NCBI GenBank assembly: GCA_045627885.1
Contig: JAZQOM010000022.1
Span: forward strand, 1-47,288
Length of the DNA stretch: 47,288 nucleotides
From: CALCTE01 sp045627885
GTDB taxonomy: Bacteria > Bacillota > Clostridia > Oscillospirales > CAG-272
Direction: 5' to 3'
In this document: positions 33,023-42,196 of the stretch, piece after piece
Position numbering within the stretch: the first letter of the stretch is position 1
Layout: the number at the start of each line of letters is the position of its first letter
Made by a program: the position numbers and the translations under genes
Notes under the pieces: generated by a model
Told to the model about the DNA's origin: nothing
Database searches by the model: none
What the model saw: only the letters and a program-made list of their open reading frames with translations

Positions 33023-36000
33023 TTGTCAGAAGAAAACAGCAAGAAGGGCGTCTTCTCCGCCATTAAGATAGGACTTGCATCACCTGAGATGATTCGTTCC
33101 TGGTCTTACGGAGAAGTCAAGAAGCCCGAAACAATAAACTACCGTACCACAAAGCCCGAAAGAGACGGACTTTTCTGTGAGAGGATATTCGGACCGACCA
33201 AGGACTGGGAGTGCTATTGCGGCAAGTACAAGAGAGTACGCTACAAGGGCAAAGTCTGCGAAAAGTGCGGTGTCGAAGTCACCACCAAAAAGGTGCGCAG
33301 AGAGCGTATGGGCCATATTGAGCTTGCAGCTCCCGTGTCTCATATATGGTATTTCAGAGCCATTCCTTCGAGAATGGGACTCCTTCTCGATGTCTCACCG
33401 AGACTTCTCGAAAAGGTGCTCTACTTTGCACAGTATATCGTAATTGACCCCGGTACAACTCCCCTGCAGGAAAAGCAGCTTTTGACGGAGAACGAGTACA
33501 GGGAACAGTACGAGAGATACGAGAACGACTTCCGCGCAGGTATGGGCGCAGAAGCGATAAAGGAACTGTTGCAGAAGCTCGACCTCGACAAAATGGCAGA
33601 GGAAATAAAGCGTGACCTCGAGACAATGCAGGGACAGAAGCGTGTCCGTGCGATAAAGAGACTCGAAGTCATAGAGAGCTTCCGCCTTTCGGGAAATAAG
33701 CCCGAATGGATGATTCTCGATGTAATTCCCGTCATTCCGCCGGATATTCGTCCCATGGTACCGCTTGACGGCGGCAGATATGCGACATCCGACCTCAATG
33801 ACCTTTACAGAAGAGTAATCAACAGAAACAACAGACTTAAAAGACTCACCGAGCTTCAGGCTCCCGAGATAATTCTGAGAAACGAGAAGCGTATGCTTCA
33901 GGAAGCCGTTGACTCGCTTATCGACAACGGCAGAAGAGGCAGACCGGTAACCGGTCCGAACAACCGTCCTCTCAAATCTCTTTCCGAGATGTTAAGAGGT
34001 AAGCAGGGACGCTTCCGTCAGAACCTCTTGGGCAAGCGTGTCGACTACTCCGGCCGTTCCGTTATCGTCGTCGGCCCCGAGCTGAAGATTTATCAGTGCG
34101 GTCTTCCCAAGGAAATGGCTCTTGAGCTCTTCAAGCCTTTCATTATGAAACAGCTTGTAGACAAGGGCAAGGCATCCAATATAAAGGACGCAAAGAAGAA
34201 GGTCGAGAGAGTCACCGACGAGGTTTGGGACGCACTTGATGTCGCAATAAAGGGACATCCCGTACTTCTCAACCGAGCTCCCACACTTCACAGACTGTCC
34301 ATTCAGGCATTCGAGCCCGTGCTTGTCGAAGGCAGAGCGATAAAGCTTCATCCTTTGGTATGTACGGCGTTCAACGCGGACTTCGACGGCGACCAGATGC
34401 CTGTGCATGTTCCGCTTTCCGTAGAGGCTCAGGCAGAGGCGCGTATGCTGATGCTTTCGGCGAATAACCTCTTAAAGCCCGCCGACGGACGCGCAGTTAC
34501 AATTCCTTCGCAGGATATGATTCTGGGCTCTTACTACCTCACTCTCGATAAGCCCGGCGAAAAGGGAGAGGGAATGGTATTCCGTGACTATAACGAAGCA
34601 GTTATGGCATACGAGAACGGAGAGCTCGAGCTTCATGCCGCAATAAAGATAAGACAGAGCGGTGAAGTAAACGGCAAAAAGGTTACCGCGCTTGTAGATT
34701 GCACACTCGGCAAATACATCTTCAACAAAGCAATACCTCAGGATTTGGGCTATGTTGACAGAACAATCCCCGGCAACGAGCTTGCCATAGAAATAAATAA
34801 ACTTGCCGGAAAGAAGCTCATCGGCGAAATAATCAACCGTTGCATCAAGATTCACGGTCTCACGGTTACCGCTACGATGCTCGACGAGATTAAGTCGCTC
34901 GGCTTCAGATACTCCACAAGAGCCGCGATAACGGTATCCGTTTCGGATATGACCGTGCCCGAGGCAAAGTGGGATATCATCGCAGAATCGACAAAGAAGG
35001 TCGATGTCATCACAAAGCACTTCCTTCGCGGCGAATTCAGCGAGGAAGAGAGATACAACGCCGTCGTCAGCATCTGGAACAAGACGACCGACGATGTTAC
35101 CGAAGCACTTAAGGCAAACCTTGACAGATACAATCCTCTGTTTATGATGTCGGACTCCGGAGCCCGCGGTTCAATCAACCAGCTCCGTCAGCTCGCCGGA
35201 ATGAGAGGACTTATGGCATCGCCTACCGGCCGAACAATCGAAGTGCCCATCAAGGCAAACTTCCGCGAAGGTCTTAACATTTTGGAGTACTTCTCCGCAG
35301 CCCGCGGCGCCCGTAAGGGACTTGCCGATACGGCTCTGCGTACAGCAGACTCCGGATACCTCACGAGAAGACTTGTCGATGTCGCACAGGATGTCATCAT
35401 TCGTGATGACGACTGCGGCACCAAAGAGGGACTTTTCGTCAGCGCCATCAAGGAAGGCAACGAGGTAATAGAAAAGCTCAAGGCGCGCATCACCGGCAGA
35501 TTTGTAATCGGCGATGTAGTTGACCCCAAGACGGGCGAGGTAATCGTTCCCGACAACCACATGATAACACCCGACCTTGCGGATAAGATTGACGCAGCCG
35601 GAATCACAACGGTACACATCCGTACGATATTGGGCTGCAAGAGCAGACACGGTGTTTGCGTACACTGCTACGGCTCCGACCTTTCATCGGGACTTCCCGT
35701 ATCGGCAGGCGAGGCAGTAGGTATCGTAGCCGCACAGTCCATCGGTGAGCCCGGTACACAGCTTACGATGAGAACCTTCCACACCGGCGGTGTTGCAGGC
35801 TCCGATATTACACAGGGTCTTCCGCGAGTAGAAGAGCTCTTCGAGGCGAGAAAGCCGAAGAAGACGGCGGTTATCAGCGAAGTTGACGGTACCGTAACGC
35901 TTTCACTTGTAAAGAAGAACACGCAGATTACCGTAACCAATGACGAGACGGGAGAAACCTTCGAGCAGCTGCTCAACTTCGGTACGGAGGTAATTGTCAG

Positions 36001-36580
36001 CGACGGCGACAAGGTCGTAAAGGGTCAGGCGCTCACCGCAGGCTACAAGAATCCCGCAGATGTACTCAGAGTATGCGGAATCGATGAGCTTTACAGATAC
36101 ATCATCGAGGGCGTACAGAGAGTGTACTGCCTGCAGAGCGTTGACATCAACGATAAGCACATCGAGGTTATCGCGCATCAGATGACGAGAAAGATTCGCA
36201 TCGAAAAGAGCGGCGATACACCGCTTCTCTCGGATATGGTGGTAGATGTAAGCGAGCTCAATGCCGAAAACGACAAGATTGATGAGCGCATCGCCGCAGG
36301 CGAGGTAACACTTGAACACGCAGAGGGCAAGCCGGTACTTCTCGGTATCACAAAGGCATCCCTTTCGACCGAATCCTTTATGTCCGCCGCATCCTTCCAG
36401 GAGACGACGAGAGTTCTCACCGAAGCCGCAATCAAGGGCAAGGTAGACCACCTCTCCGGACTTAAGGAGAATGTCATCATCGGTAAGCTCATCCCCGCCG
36501 GAACGGGCATTTCGCGTTATCAGAATACAGAGGTTTCGTGCGACGACGACAACAAGTATGCAGTCGTAAACGAAGACTGA
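33023..36580 (+). CDS. rpoC: RNA polymerase beta' subunit
   Basis: RpoC carries the catalytic magnesium site. The 1,185-residue protein starts at TTG 33023 with AAGGGGTG upstream. In order it shows the N-terminal zinc site CYCGKYKRVRYKGKVCEKC, the lid and rudder region, RFRQNLLGKRVDYSGRSVIV, the catalytic NADFDGDQMPVHVP, the bridge and trigger segments (GARGSINQLRQLAGMRGLMA, FHTGGVAGSDITQGLPRV), and the second zinc site CGTKEGLF to CKSRHGVCVHCYG. Length and layout are those of Firmicutes. It is followed by a long hairpin and a new promoter, so rpoBC is a separable unit. Confidence 0.99.
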   Translation: MSEENSKKGVFSAIKIGLASPEMIRSWSYGEVKKPETINYRTTKPERDGLFCERIFGPTKDWECYCGKYKRVRYKGKVCEKCGVEVTTKKVRRERMGHIELAAPVSHIWYFRAIPSRMGLLLDVSPRLLEKVLYFAQYIVIDPGTTPLQEKQLLTENEYREQYERYENDFRAGMGAEAIKELLQKLDLDKMAEEIKRDLETMQGQKRVRAIKRLEVIESFRLSGNKPEWMILDVIPVIPPDIRPMVPLDGGRYATSDLNDLYRRVINRNNRLKRLTELQAPEIILRNEKRMLQEAVDSLIDNGRRGRPVTGPNNRPLKSLSEMLRGKQGRFRQNLLGKRVDYSGRSVIVVGPELKIYQCGLPKEMALELFKPFIMKQLVDKGKASNIKDAKKKVERVTDEVWDALDVAIKGHPVLLNRAPTLHRLSIQAFEPVLVEGRAIKLHPLVCTAFNADFDGDQMPVHVPLSVEAQAEARMLMLSANNLLKPADGRAVTIPSQDMILGSYYLTLDKPGEKGEGMVFRDYNEAVMAYENGELELHAAIKIRQSGEVNGKKVTALVDCTLGKYIFNKAIPQDLGYVDRTIPGNELAIEINKLAGKKLIGEIINRCIKIHGLTVTATMLDEIKSLGFRYSTRAAITVSVSDMTVPEAKWDIIAESTKKVDVITKHFLRGEFSEEERYNAVVSIWNKTTDDVTEALKANLDRYNPLFMMSDSGARGSINQLRQLAGMRGLMASPTGRTIEVPIKANFREGLNILEYFSAARGARKGLADTALRTADSGYLTRRLVDVAQDVIIRDDDCGTKEGLFVSAIKEGNEVIEKLKARITGRFVIGDVVDPKTGEVIVPDNHMITPDLADKIDAAGITTVHIRTILGCKSRHGVCVHCYGSDLSSGLPVSAGEAVGIVAAQSIGEPGTQLTMRTFHTGGVAGSDITQGLPRVEELFEARKPKKTAVISEVDGTVTLSLVKKNTQITVTNDETGETFEQLLNFGTEVIVSDGDKVVKGQALTAGYKNPADVLRVCGIDELYRYIIEGVQRVYCLQSVDINDKHIEVIAHQMTRKIRIEKSGDTPLLSDMVVDVSELNAENDKIDERIAAGEVTLEHAEGKPVLLGITKASLSTESFMSAASFQETTRVLTEAAIKGKVDHLSGLKENVIIGKLIPAGTGISRYQNTEVSCDDDNKYAVVNED

Positions 36581-36600
36581 ACAAAATTTTCACATACAGC

Positions 36601-36637
36601 TTCACACACGGCGCATAAAAAATGCGCCGTGTGTGAA
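36601..36637 (+). terminator. Long perfect hairpin after rpoC, weak T tract
   Basis: Bases 36601-36616 and 36622-36637 form a perfect 16-bp stem closed by AAAAA (arm core CACACGGCGCAT). No T run follows on either strand; the sequence after it is A-rich and runs into the rpsL promoter. It may pause or process the transcript instead of terminating it in the standard way. Confidence 0.55.
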
Positions 36638-36647
36638 AAGAAAAATA

Positions 36648-36676
36648 TTGACAAGCCATGATTTTGCGAGTATAAT
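36648..36676 (+). promoter_or_regulatory. Consensus promoter of rpsL
   Basis: TTGACA (36648-36653), 17 bases, TATAAT (36671-36676), both perfect. The leader to rpsL is about 80 bases. Confidence 0.92.
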
Positions 36677-36762
36677 CAATAGGCTGTGGTATTTTTCACG
36701 GCTTTTTCGCGTAATTATATAAATTCATATATAATTAAATAATTTGAAGAAGGAGGAACAGT

Positions 36763-37176
36763 ATGCCAACATTTAACCAACTGGTTAAAAACGGAAGACA
36801 GGACAAGACCTACAAGTCAAAGTCACCCGCACTGCAGAAGGGACTCAACACTCTCACAAAGAAGACGACAGACCTTCCCTCACCGCAGAAGAGAGGCGTT
36901 TGCACAAAGGTTACGACCAAGACTCCCAAGAAGCCTAACTCAGCTCTTCGTAAGATAGCAAGAGTAAGACTCACAAACGGAAGCGAAGTCACCTGCTACA
37001 TTCCCGGTATCGGTCACAATCTGCAGGAACACAGCGTTGTTCTCATTCGCGGAGGAAGAGTTCGTGACCTGCCCGGTATCCGTTACCACATCATCAGAGG
37101 CACACTTGATGCTCAGGGCGTTGCAAAGAGAAATCAGTCCAGAAGCAAATACGGTGCCAAGAGAGCAAAGAAGTAA
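36763..37176 (+). CDS. rpsL: 30S ribosomal protein S12
   Basis: S12 sits at the decoding centre and controls accuracy. The 137-residue protein begins MPTFNQLVKNGRQDK and has the typical loop TKTPKKPNSALRKIARV, where Lys in TPKKPNSA is the wild-type, streptomycin-sensitive form, and GGRVRDLPGIRYHIIRG with the second resistance loop also wild-type. GGAGG precedes the ATG. It heads the str group rpsL-rpsG-fusA-tuf. The 177-base spacer to rpsG is long and structured. Confidence 0.99.
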   Translation: MPTFNQLVKNGRQDKTYKSKSPALQKGLNTLTKKTTDLPSPQKRGVCTKVTTKTPKKPNSALRKIARVRLTNGSEVTCYIPGIGHNLQEHSVVLIRGGRVRDLPGIRYHIIRGTLDAQGVAKRNQSRSKYGAKRAKK

Positions 37177-37220
37177 TACTTATTTGCGTTGACCTTGTAC
37201 CCGACGATAATTTGATGATT

Positions 37221-37327
37221 AAGGCATACAGCCTTCAATATATAAAATTGCCTCGGGCGCTAAACGGCGGAATATGGGTTTTCCGCAGAGTACTGACGAT
37301 ATCATACGCCGGTATTCTCGTACCGGC
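37221..37327 (+). promoter_or_regulatory. Hairpin-rich rpsL-rpsG spacer
   Basis: The 177 bases between rpsL and rpsG hold three hairpins: AAGGC/GCCTT (37221-37235), GCGGAA/TTCCGC (37267-37286) and GCCGGTA/TACCGGC (37308-37327). The last ends 13 bases before the GGAGGG site of rpsG. No good promoter and no open frame were found. In E. coli the protein S7 binds the same spacer to repress its own translation; a similar role here is an inference. Confidence 0.5.
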
Positions 37328-37353
37328 AACTACTAATGAAGGAGGGAAGAAAA

Positions 37354-37824
37354 GTGCCAAGAAGAGGTAATATAGCCAAAAGAGATGTTTTGCCGGATCC
37401 TATGTACAATTCCAAGCTTGTAACAAAGCTTGTTAACAACATCATGTACGACGGCAAAAAAGGCGTGGCACAGAAAATCGTTTATGATGCATTCGATATC
37501 ATAAGCGAAAAAACGAACGAGAATCCGTTAGACCAATTCCAGAAGGCTCTTGACAACATTATGCCTGTACTTGAGGTAAAGGCACGCCGTGTCGGCGGTT
37601 CAACCTACCAGGTTCCCATGGAAGTAAGAGCTGAGAGAAGACAGACACTCGGACTTCGTTGGCTCACCACTTACGCAAGAGCAAGAGGCGAGAAGAAGAT
37701 GGCTGAGAAGCTGGCAGGCGAGATACTCGATTCCATCGCAGGAACGAGCAGCTCCGTCAAGAAGAAGGAAGACACACACAAGATGGCGGAAGCTAATAAG
37801 GCGTTCGCTCATTTCAGATGGTAA
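37354..37824 (+). CDS. rpsG: 30S ribosomal protein S7
   Basis: S7 starts assembly of the 30S head by binding 16S rRNA. GTG 37354, eight bases after GGAGGG, gives 156 residues, the standard length; an in-frame ATG at 37336 would begin upstream of the ribosome binding site. Signatures are PRRGNIAKRDVLPDPMYNS, VKARRVGGSTYQVPMEV and RTLGLRWL-like QTLGLRWLTTYARARGEKK. Spacing to fusA is 44 bases. Confidence 0.98.
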   Translation: MPRRGNIAKRDVLPDPMYNSKLVTKLVNNIMYDGKKGVAQKIVYDAFDIISEKTNENPLDQFQKALDNIMPVLEVKARRVGGSTYQVPMEVRAERRQTLGLRWLTTYARARGEKKMAEKLAGEILDSIAGTSSSVKKKEDTHKMAEANKAFAHFRW

Positions 37825-37868
37825 ATCCCGCGTAAACGGACAACCGTTTTGCAGGAAAAGGAGTAACA

Positions 37869-39989
37869 ATGCCAAGAGATTATTCACTTGAACATACAAG
37901 AAATATCGGTATAATGGCGCACATCGATGCCGGCAAAACGACAACGACAGAGCGTATTCTTTACTATACCGGTAAAACTCATAAGATTGGTGAAACTCAC
38001 GACGGTACTGCTACGATGGACTGGATGGCACAGGAGCAGGAGAGAGGCATAACGATAACATCTGCCGCTACCACTTGCTATTGGGCCCCCACGAGATTCC
38101 ACAACGACCCCGCAAAGGCAAAGGCAAACACCTACCGTGTCAATATCATTGACACCCCGGGCCATGTTGACTTCACCGTTGAGGTGCAGAGGTCTCTGCG
38201 CGTACTTGACGGTTCCGTTACCGTGTTCTGTGCAAAGGGCGGCGTTGAGCCTCAGTCGGAGACCGTTTGGCGTCAGGCAGACCAGTACGGTGTTCCCCGT
38301 ATGGCTTATGTAAACAAGATGGACATCATGGGCGCGAACTTCTATCGCGTCGTTCAGATGATGAAAGACCGTCTTAAAACACATCCCGTACCGATTCAGC
38401 TCCCCATCGGCGCTGAAGACAATTTCAAAGGTATCGTTGACCTTATGAATATGGAGGCCGATGTATACTACGACGAAATGGGTACGGATATGCGTGTTGA
38501 GTCTATTCCCGAGGATATGAAGGAAAAGGCTGAGCAGTATCGCAAAGAAATGATAGAAGCTATTGCCGAGACCGACGATGCTCTGTTCGAGAAATATTGC
38601 TCGGATGAAGAGATAACGGTTGACGAGCTCAAGACAGCTTTGCGCAAGGCAACTATCGACAATAAGCTTGTACCCGTATGCTGCGGTACATCTTATAAGA
38701 ACAAGGGCGTGCAGAAGCTTCTCGATGCAATAATCGATTATATGCCTTCTCCTCTTGATATTCCCGCAATTAAGGGCACAAACCCCGATACGGGCGAGGA
38801 AGAGGACAGAAAGGCATCCGATGAGGAGCCGTTCTCCGCACTTGCATTCAAGATTATGACAGACCCGTTTGTAGGTCGTATCTGCTTCTTCCGCGTATAC
38901 AGCGGCTTTGTTGAGGCAGGCACGGCAATCTACAACTCGACCAAGCAGAACAAGGAGCGTTTCGGACGCCTTCTGCAGATGCACGCAAACGAGAGAAAAG
39001 ACATTGATGTCTGCTACTCGGGCGACATCGCCGCAGGTGTAGGACTTAAGAACACTTCCACAGGTGACACGCTCTGCGACGAAAACCATCCCGTAATTCT
39101 CGAGTCGATGGAATTCCCGGAGCCCGTTATCAGAGTCGCAATCGAGCCCAAGACGAAGGCAGGTCAGGAAAAGATGGGACTTGCTCTTGCAAAGCTTGCA
39201 GAGGAAGACCCGACCTTCAAGACCTACACGGATGAAGAAACCGCGCAGACCATTATCGCAGGTATGGGCGAGCTTCACCTCGAAATCATCGTCGACAGAC
39301 TTCTTCGCGAATTCAAGGTCGAAGCAAATGTAGGTAAGCCCCAGGTTGCATACAGAGAGACAATAAGGCGTCCCGCCGATGTAGACCTCAAGTATGCGCG
39401 TCAGTCAGGCGGTAAAGGACAGTACGGTCATGTCAAGATTCATGTCGAGCCCAACGAAAAGGGCAAGGGATATGAATTCGTCAACGCCGTTGTCGGCGGT
39501 GAAGTTCCGAAGGAGTACATTCCGGCAGCCGATGCAGGAATGCAGAGTGCACTCAACACCGGTATTCTCGCAGGCTACCCCGTTGTCGATGTCAAAGTAA
39601 CATTGAACGGCGGTTCTTATCACGAAGTCGACTCATCCGAAATGGCATTCAAGATAGCAGGTTCAATGGCTATTAAGGAAGCCCTCGCAAAGTGCGACAG
39701 CGTGCTCACCGAGCCTTATATGAAGGTTGTTGTAACAGTGCCCGACGAATATATGGGCGATGTTCTCGGTGACCTCAGCTCACGCCGCGGACTCATTCAG
39801 GGACAGGATTCGATAGGCGGCGGCGCTCAGCAGATAACTGCAGAGGTACCGCTTGCAGAGATGTTCGGCTACGCAACAGACCTTCGTTCCAAGACACAGG
39901 GACGCGGAATGTATGTTATGGAGCCCGACTATTATTCCGAAGTGCCCAAGAGCATTCAGGAAACGATTATCGCATCCAAGAAAAAATAA
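37869..39989 (+). CDS. fusA: Elongation factor G
   Basis: EF-G is the GTPase that drives translocation on the ribosome. The 706-residue protein has G1 GIMAHIDAGKTTTTERIL, the switch I and G2 region QERGITITSAATTCYW, G3 DTPGHVDFTVEVQ, G4 NKMDIMGANF, and the domain IV signature VAYRETIRRPADVDLKYARQ with SGGKGQYGHV. Domain V follows normally. AAAAGGAG precedes the ATG. It is a single canonical EF-G with no sign of being the EF-G2 or TetM type. A new promoter follows for tuf. Confidence 0.99.
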   Translation: MPRDYSLEHTRNIGIMAHIDAGKTTTTERILYYTGKTHKIGETHDGTATMDWMAQEQERGITITSAATTCYWAPTRFHNDPAKAKANTYRVNIIDTPGHVDFTVEVQRSLRVLDGSVTVFCAKGGVEPQSETVWRQADQYGVPRMAYVNKMDIMGANFYRVVQMMKDRLKTHPVPIQLPIGAEDNFKGIVDLMNMEADVYYDEMGTDMRVESIPEDMKEKAEQYRKEMIEAIAETDDALFEKYCSDEEITVDELKTALRKATIDNKLVPVCCGTSYKNKGVQKLLDAIIDYMPSPLDIPAIKGTNPDTGEEEDRKASDEEPFSALAFKIMTDPFVGRICFFRVYSGFVEAGTAIYNSTKQNKERFGRLLQMHANERKDIDVCYSGDIAAGVGLKNTSTGDTLCDENHPVILESMEFPEPVIRVAIEPKTKAGQEKMGLALAKLAEEDPTFKTYTDEETAQTIIAGMGELHLEIIVDRLLREFKVEANVGKPQVAYRETIRRPADVDLKYARQSGGKGQYGHVKIHVEPNEKGKGYEFVNAVVGGEVPKEYIPAADAGMQSALNTGILAGYPVVDVKVTLNGGSYHEVDSSEMAFKIAGSMAIKEALAKCDSVLTEPYMKVVVTVPDEYMGDVLGDLSSRRGLIQGQDSIGGGAQQITAEVPLAEMFGYATDLRSKTQGRGMYVMEPDYYSEVPKSIQETIIASKKK

Positions 39990-39996
39990 ATAAGTA

Positions 39997-40025
39997 TTGA
40001 CAAATCCGATTAAATCAACTATTAT
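39997..40025 (+). promoter_or_regulatory. Promoter of tuf
   Basis: TTGACA (39997-40002), 17 bases, TATTAT (40020-40025). Downstream, TTGGAA (40031-40036) can pair with TTCCAA (40068-40073), placing the GGAGG site in a large loop. Confidence 0.8.
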
Positions 40026-40075
40026 ATTCATTGGAATATAAAACAAAAAGAATCAAATAAGGAGGATTTCCAACA

Positions 40076-41281
40076 ATGGCAAAGGCTAAATTCGAAAGAA
40101 CTAAACCCCATGTAAACATTGGTACAATCGGTCATGTTGACCACGGCAAGACCACTCTTACCGCTTCTATCACAAAGGTACTTTCTCTCGGTAACGCAAG
40201 CATCGAGTATCAGGCATACGACCAGATTGATAACGCACCCGAGGAAAAGGCAAGAGGTATCACAATCAACACAAGACATGTTGAGTATGAGACAGCTAAC
40301 CGTCACTACGCTCATGTCGACTGCCCCGGCCACGCTGACTATGTCAAGAACATGATTACCGGTGCAGCACAGATGGACGGCGCAATCCTCGTCGTTTCCG
40401 CAGCTGACGGCCCGATGCCCCAGACTCGTGAGCACATCCTGCTCGCTCGTCAGGTTGGCGTTCCCGCAATCGTCGTATTCCTTAACAAGTGCGATATGGT
40501 TGATGACCCCGAGCTTCTCGAACTCGTAGAGATGGAAGTTCGTGACCTTCTCAACGAATATGACTTCCCCGGTGATGAAATTCCGATTGTTCACGGTTCC
40601 GGCAAAGTCGTTCTCGACTGCGCAAGCACAGACCCCGCTGCACCCGAGTACGCTTGCATCCATGAACTTATGCAGAAAGTCGACGAGTACATTCCTACTC
40701 CCGACAGAAAAGCAGACCTTCCCTTCCTTATGCCTGTCGAGGATGTATTCTCCATCTCCGGCCGTGGCACAGTTGCTACAGGTAGAGTAGAGAGAGGACA
40801 GCTCCACCTCAACGATACAGTTGAGATTGTAGGTCTTACCGAAGAGAGAGCAAATACCGTCGTAACCGGTATCGAAATGTTCCACAAGCTTCTTGACTAT
40901 GCAGAAGCAGGCGACAACATCGGTGCTCTTCTCCGTGGTATCGACAAGAAGGGAATCGAAAGAGGCCAGGTTCCTGCTAAACCCGGCACAATCAATCCTC
41001 ACACAAAGTTCTCCGGTCAGGTCTATGTTCTTACAGAAAAAGAAGGCGGCAGACATAAGCCCTTCTTCTCCAACTACAGACCTCAGTTCTATTTCAGAAC
41101 GACCGATGTTACCGGTGTTATCACACTTCCCGGTGATGTAGAGATGTGCAAGCCCGGCGACAATGTAGTTATGAATGTCGAGCTCATCACCCCCATCGCT
41201 ATCGAGAAGGGACTCCGTTTCGCTATTCGTGAAGGCGGACACACCGTAGGTTCCGGCGTCGTTACCGAAATCGAAGGCTAA
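40076..41281 (+). CDS. tuf: Elongation factor Tu
   Basis: EF-Tu delivers aminoacyl-tRNA to the ribosome as a GTP complex. The 401-residue protein has GHVDHGKTTLTASI, RGITINTRHVEYE, DCPGHADYVKNMITGAAQMD, FLNKCDMVDD, and the domain II and III blocks VEDVFSISGRGTVATGRVE and KPFFSNYRPQFYFRTTDVTG. The usual GGRHTPF is GGRHKPF here, replacing a conserved Thr by Lys. GGAGG precedes the ATG. A hairpin without a T tract follows, then the FMN riboswitch. Confidence 0.99.
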   Translation: MAKAKFERTKPHVNIGTIGHVDHGKTTLTASITKVLSLGNASIEYQAYDQIDNAPEEKARGITINTRHVEYETANRHYAHVDCPGHADYVKNMITGAAQMDGAILVVSAADGPMPQTREHILLARQVGVPAIVVFLNKCDMVDDPELLELVEMEVRDLLNEYDFPGDEIPIVHGSGKVVLDCASTDPAAPEYACIHELMQKVDEYIPTPDRKADLPFLMPVEDVFSISGRGTVATGRVERGQLHLNDTVEIVGLTEERANTVVTGIEMFHKLLDYAEAGDNIGALLRGIDKKGIERGQVPAKPGTINPHTKFSGQVYVLTEKEGGRHKPFFSNYRPQFYFRTTDVTGVITLPGDVEMCKPGDNVVMNVELITPIAIEKGLRFAIREGGHTVGSGVVTEIEG

Positions 41282-41292
41282 TTAAAGTATTG

Positions 41293-41324
41293 TATATGCA
41301 CGGCGGGAAACCGCCGTGCATATA
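41293..41324 (+). terminator. Hairpin after tuf with weak T tract
   Basis: TATATGCACGGCGG (41293-41306) pairs with CCGCCGTGCATATA (41311-41324) around a GAAA tetraloop. Only TAGACTTTA follows, so termination may be partial and could feed the downstream riboswitch. Confidence 0.6.
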
Positions 41325-41350
41325 GACTTTACAGTGAACAATTCAATAAT

Positions 41351-41468
41351 TTCTCGGGAAAGGGTGAGCATTTATGCAAATCCCGACTGGTGGTCAAAGC
41401 CCACTAACGCAATATGCGCCGAACAGGTGAAATTCCTGTGCCAACGGTAAAGTCCGGATGACAGAGAA
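41351..41468 (+). ncRNA. FMN riboswitch (RFN element)
   Basis: The stretch carries the ordered RFN signatures: AGGGTGAG, AATCCCGACTGGTGG, TCAAAGCCCAC, the segment AGGTGAAATTCCTGTGCC, then CAACGGTAAAGTCCGGATGA and the closing stem TTCTC (41351-41355) with GAGAA (41464-41468). It senses FMN and turns off riboflavin genes in known cases. A terminator and the riboflavin transporter gene follow directly. No separate promoter is obvious between tuf and the aptamer. Confidence 0.95.
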
Positions 41469-41493
41469 GCAGGTATCTTCCTGCAAATTTTGT

Positions 41494-41526
41494 GCATACC
41501 CGAGTGCTTGGGTATGCCGTTTTTTT
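41494..41526 (+). terminator. Riboswitch expression-platform terminator
   Basis: GCATACCC (41494-41501) pairs with GGGTATGC (41510-41517) followed by seven T (41520-41526). It lies between the FMN aptamer and ribU, as expected for transcription control. Confidence 0.92.
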
Positions 41527-41540
41527 ATGTGGTGAAGCGT

Positions 41541-42101
41541 ATGACAGATTATAATTACAGCAGAAAAAGAATGTATCGCTATGCACTTGTGGGCATTTTT
41601 TCGGCAATAGCATTCGTGCTCTCGCTGTTCCCGAAATTCACGGTATTTCAGCCGCTCGATGTCGACTTTTCGGATGCACCTGCGGTAGCCATGTCGCTTA
41701 TGTACGGGCCGCTTTACGGACTTGCGGTCACCGTGATAAAGAGCGTTATACATCTTTCCGCAAGCAGTACGGGCTATGTCGGACTTCTTGCCAATATAAT
41801 AATGGGCGGAGTTTTCTCCGTTTGTGCAGGACTGTTTAAGAGCATATTTTCGCATAAAATTTCCGGAGTACCGCTTGCGATACTTTCCGCGTCACTTGCA
41901 ATAATACCGCAGATTATATTTGCCATTCCCACAAATTTTTATATACTGTTCCCGTTTTACGGAGTAAGCCTTGCCGATGCGTACGGCACGGCGCAGGCAG
42001 CAACGCTTATAATTGCGGCGCATAACGCGATAAAGGACGCTCTTGCCGTTGCGGCGGCGTCACTTATAATCTACCCCGTTTTCTTAAAGGTCAAAGAATG
42101 A
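41541..42101 (+). CDS. ribU: Riboflavin ECF transporter substrate-binding subunit
   Basis: RibU is the membrane component that binds riboflavin and works with the shared EcfAA'T energising module, whose genes are not in this window. The 186-residue protein has about six helices and shows the S-component pattern YALVGIFSAIAFVLSLFPKF, then DVDFSDAPAVAMSLMYGPLYG and LIIAAHNAIKDALAVA. ATG 41541 is preferred, with GGTGA nearby; an earlier in-frame ATG at 41490 lies inside the terminator. The upstream FMN riboswitch makes the substrate assignment strong. A terminator follows at 42197. Confidence 0.95.
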   Translation: MTDYNYSRKRMYRYALVGIFSAIAFVLSLFPKFTVFQPLDVDFSDAPAVAMSLMYGPLYGLAVTVIKSVIHLSASSTGYVGLLANIIMGGVFSVCAGLFKSIFSHKISGVPLAILSASLAIIPQIIFAIPTNFYILFPFYGVSLADAYGTAQAATLIIAAHNAIKDALAVAAASLIIYPVFLKVKE

Positions 42102-42196
42102 ATACAGAGCCAAAACGCCGAAAACAAAGCCTGTTTTTTGTATTATATCGTCGGCGCGCAAGGTTATGACATAGAAATAAAACGAATAAAGACAAT

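Noticed and set aside
37189..37217. Possible rpsG promoter starting TTGACC in the rpsL-rpsG spacer
   Set aside because: At 17 bases the -10 would be TTGATG, too far from consensus.
40028..41242. A 404-codon open frame opposite tuf, and similar ones opposite fusA (37884-39278) and uraA (25130-26347)
   Set aside because: The plus-strand genes are certain; the reverse frames are Cys-rich, low-likelihood translations with no ribosome binding site.
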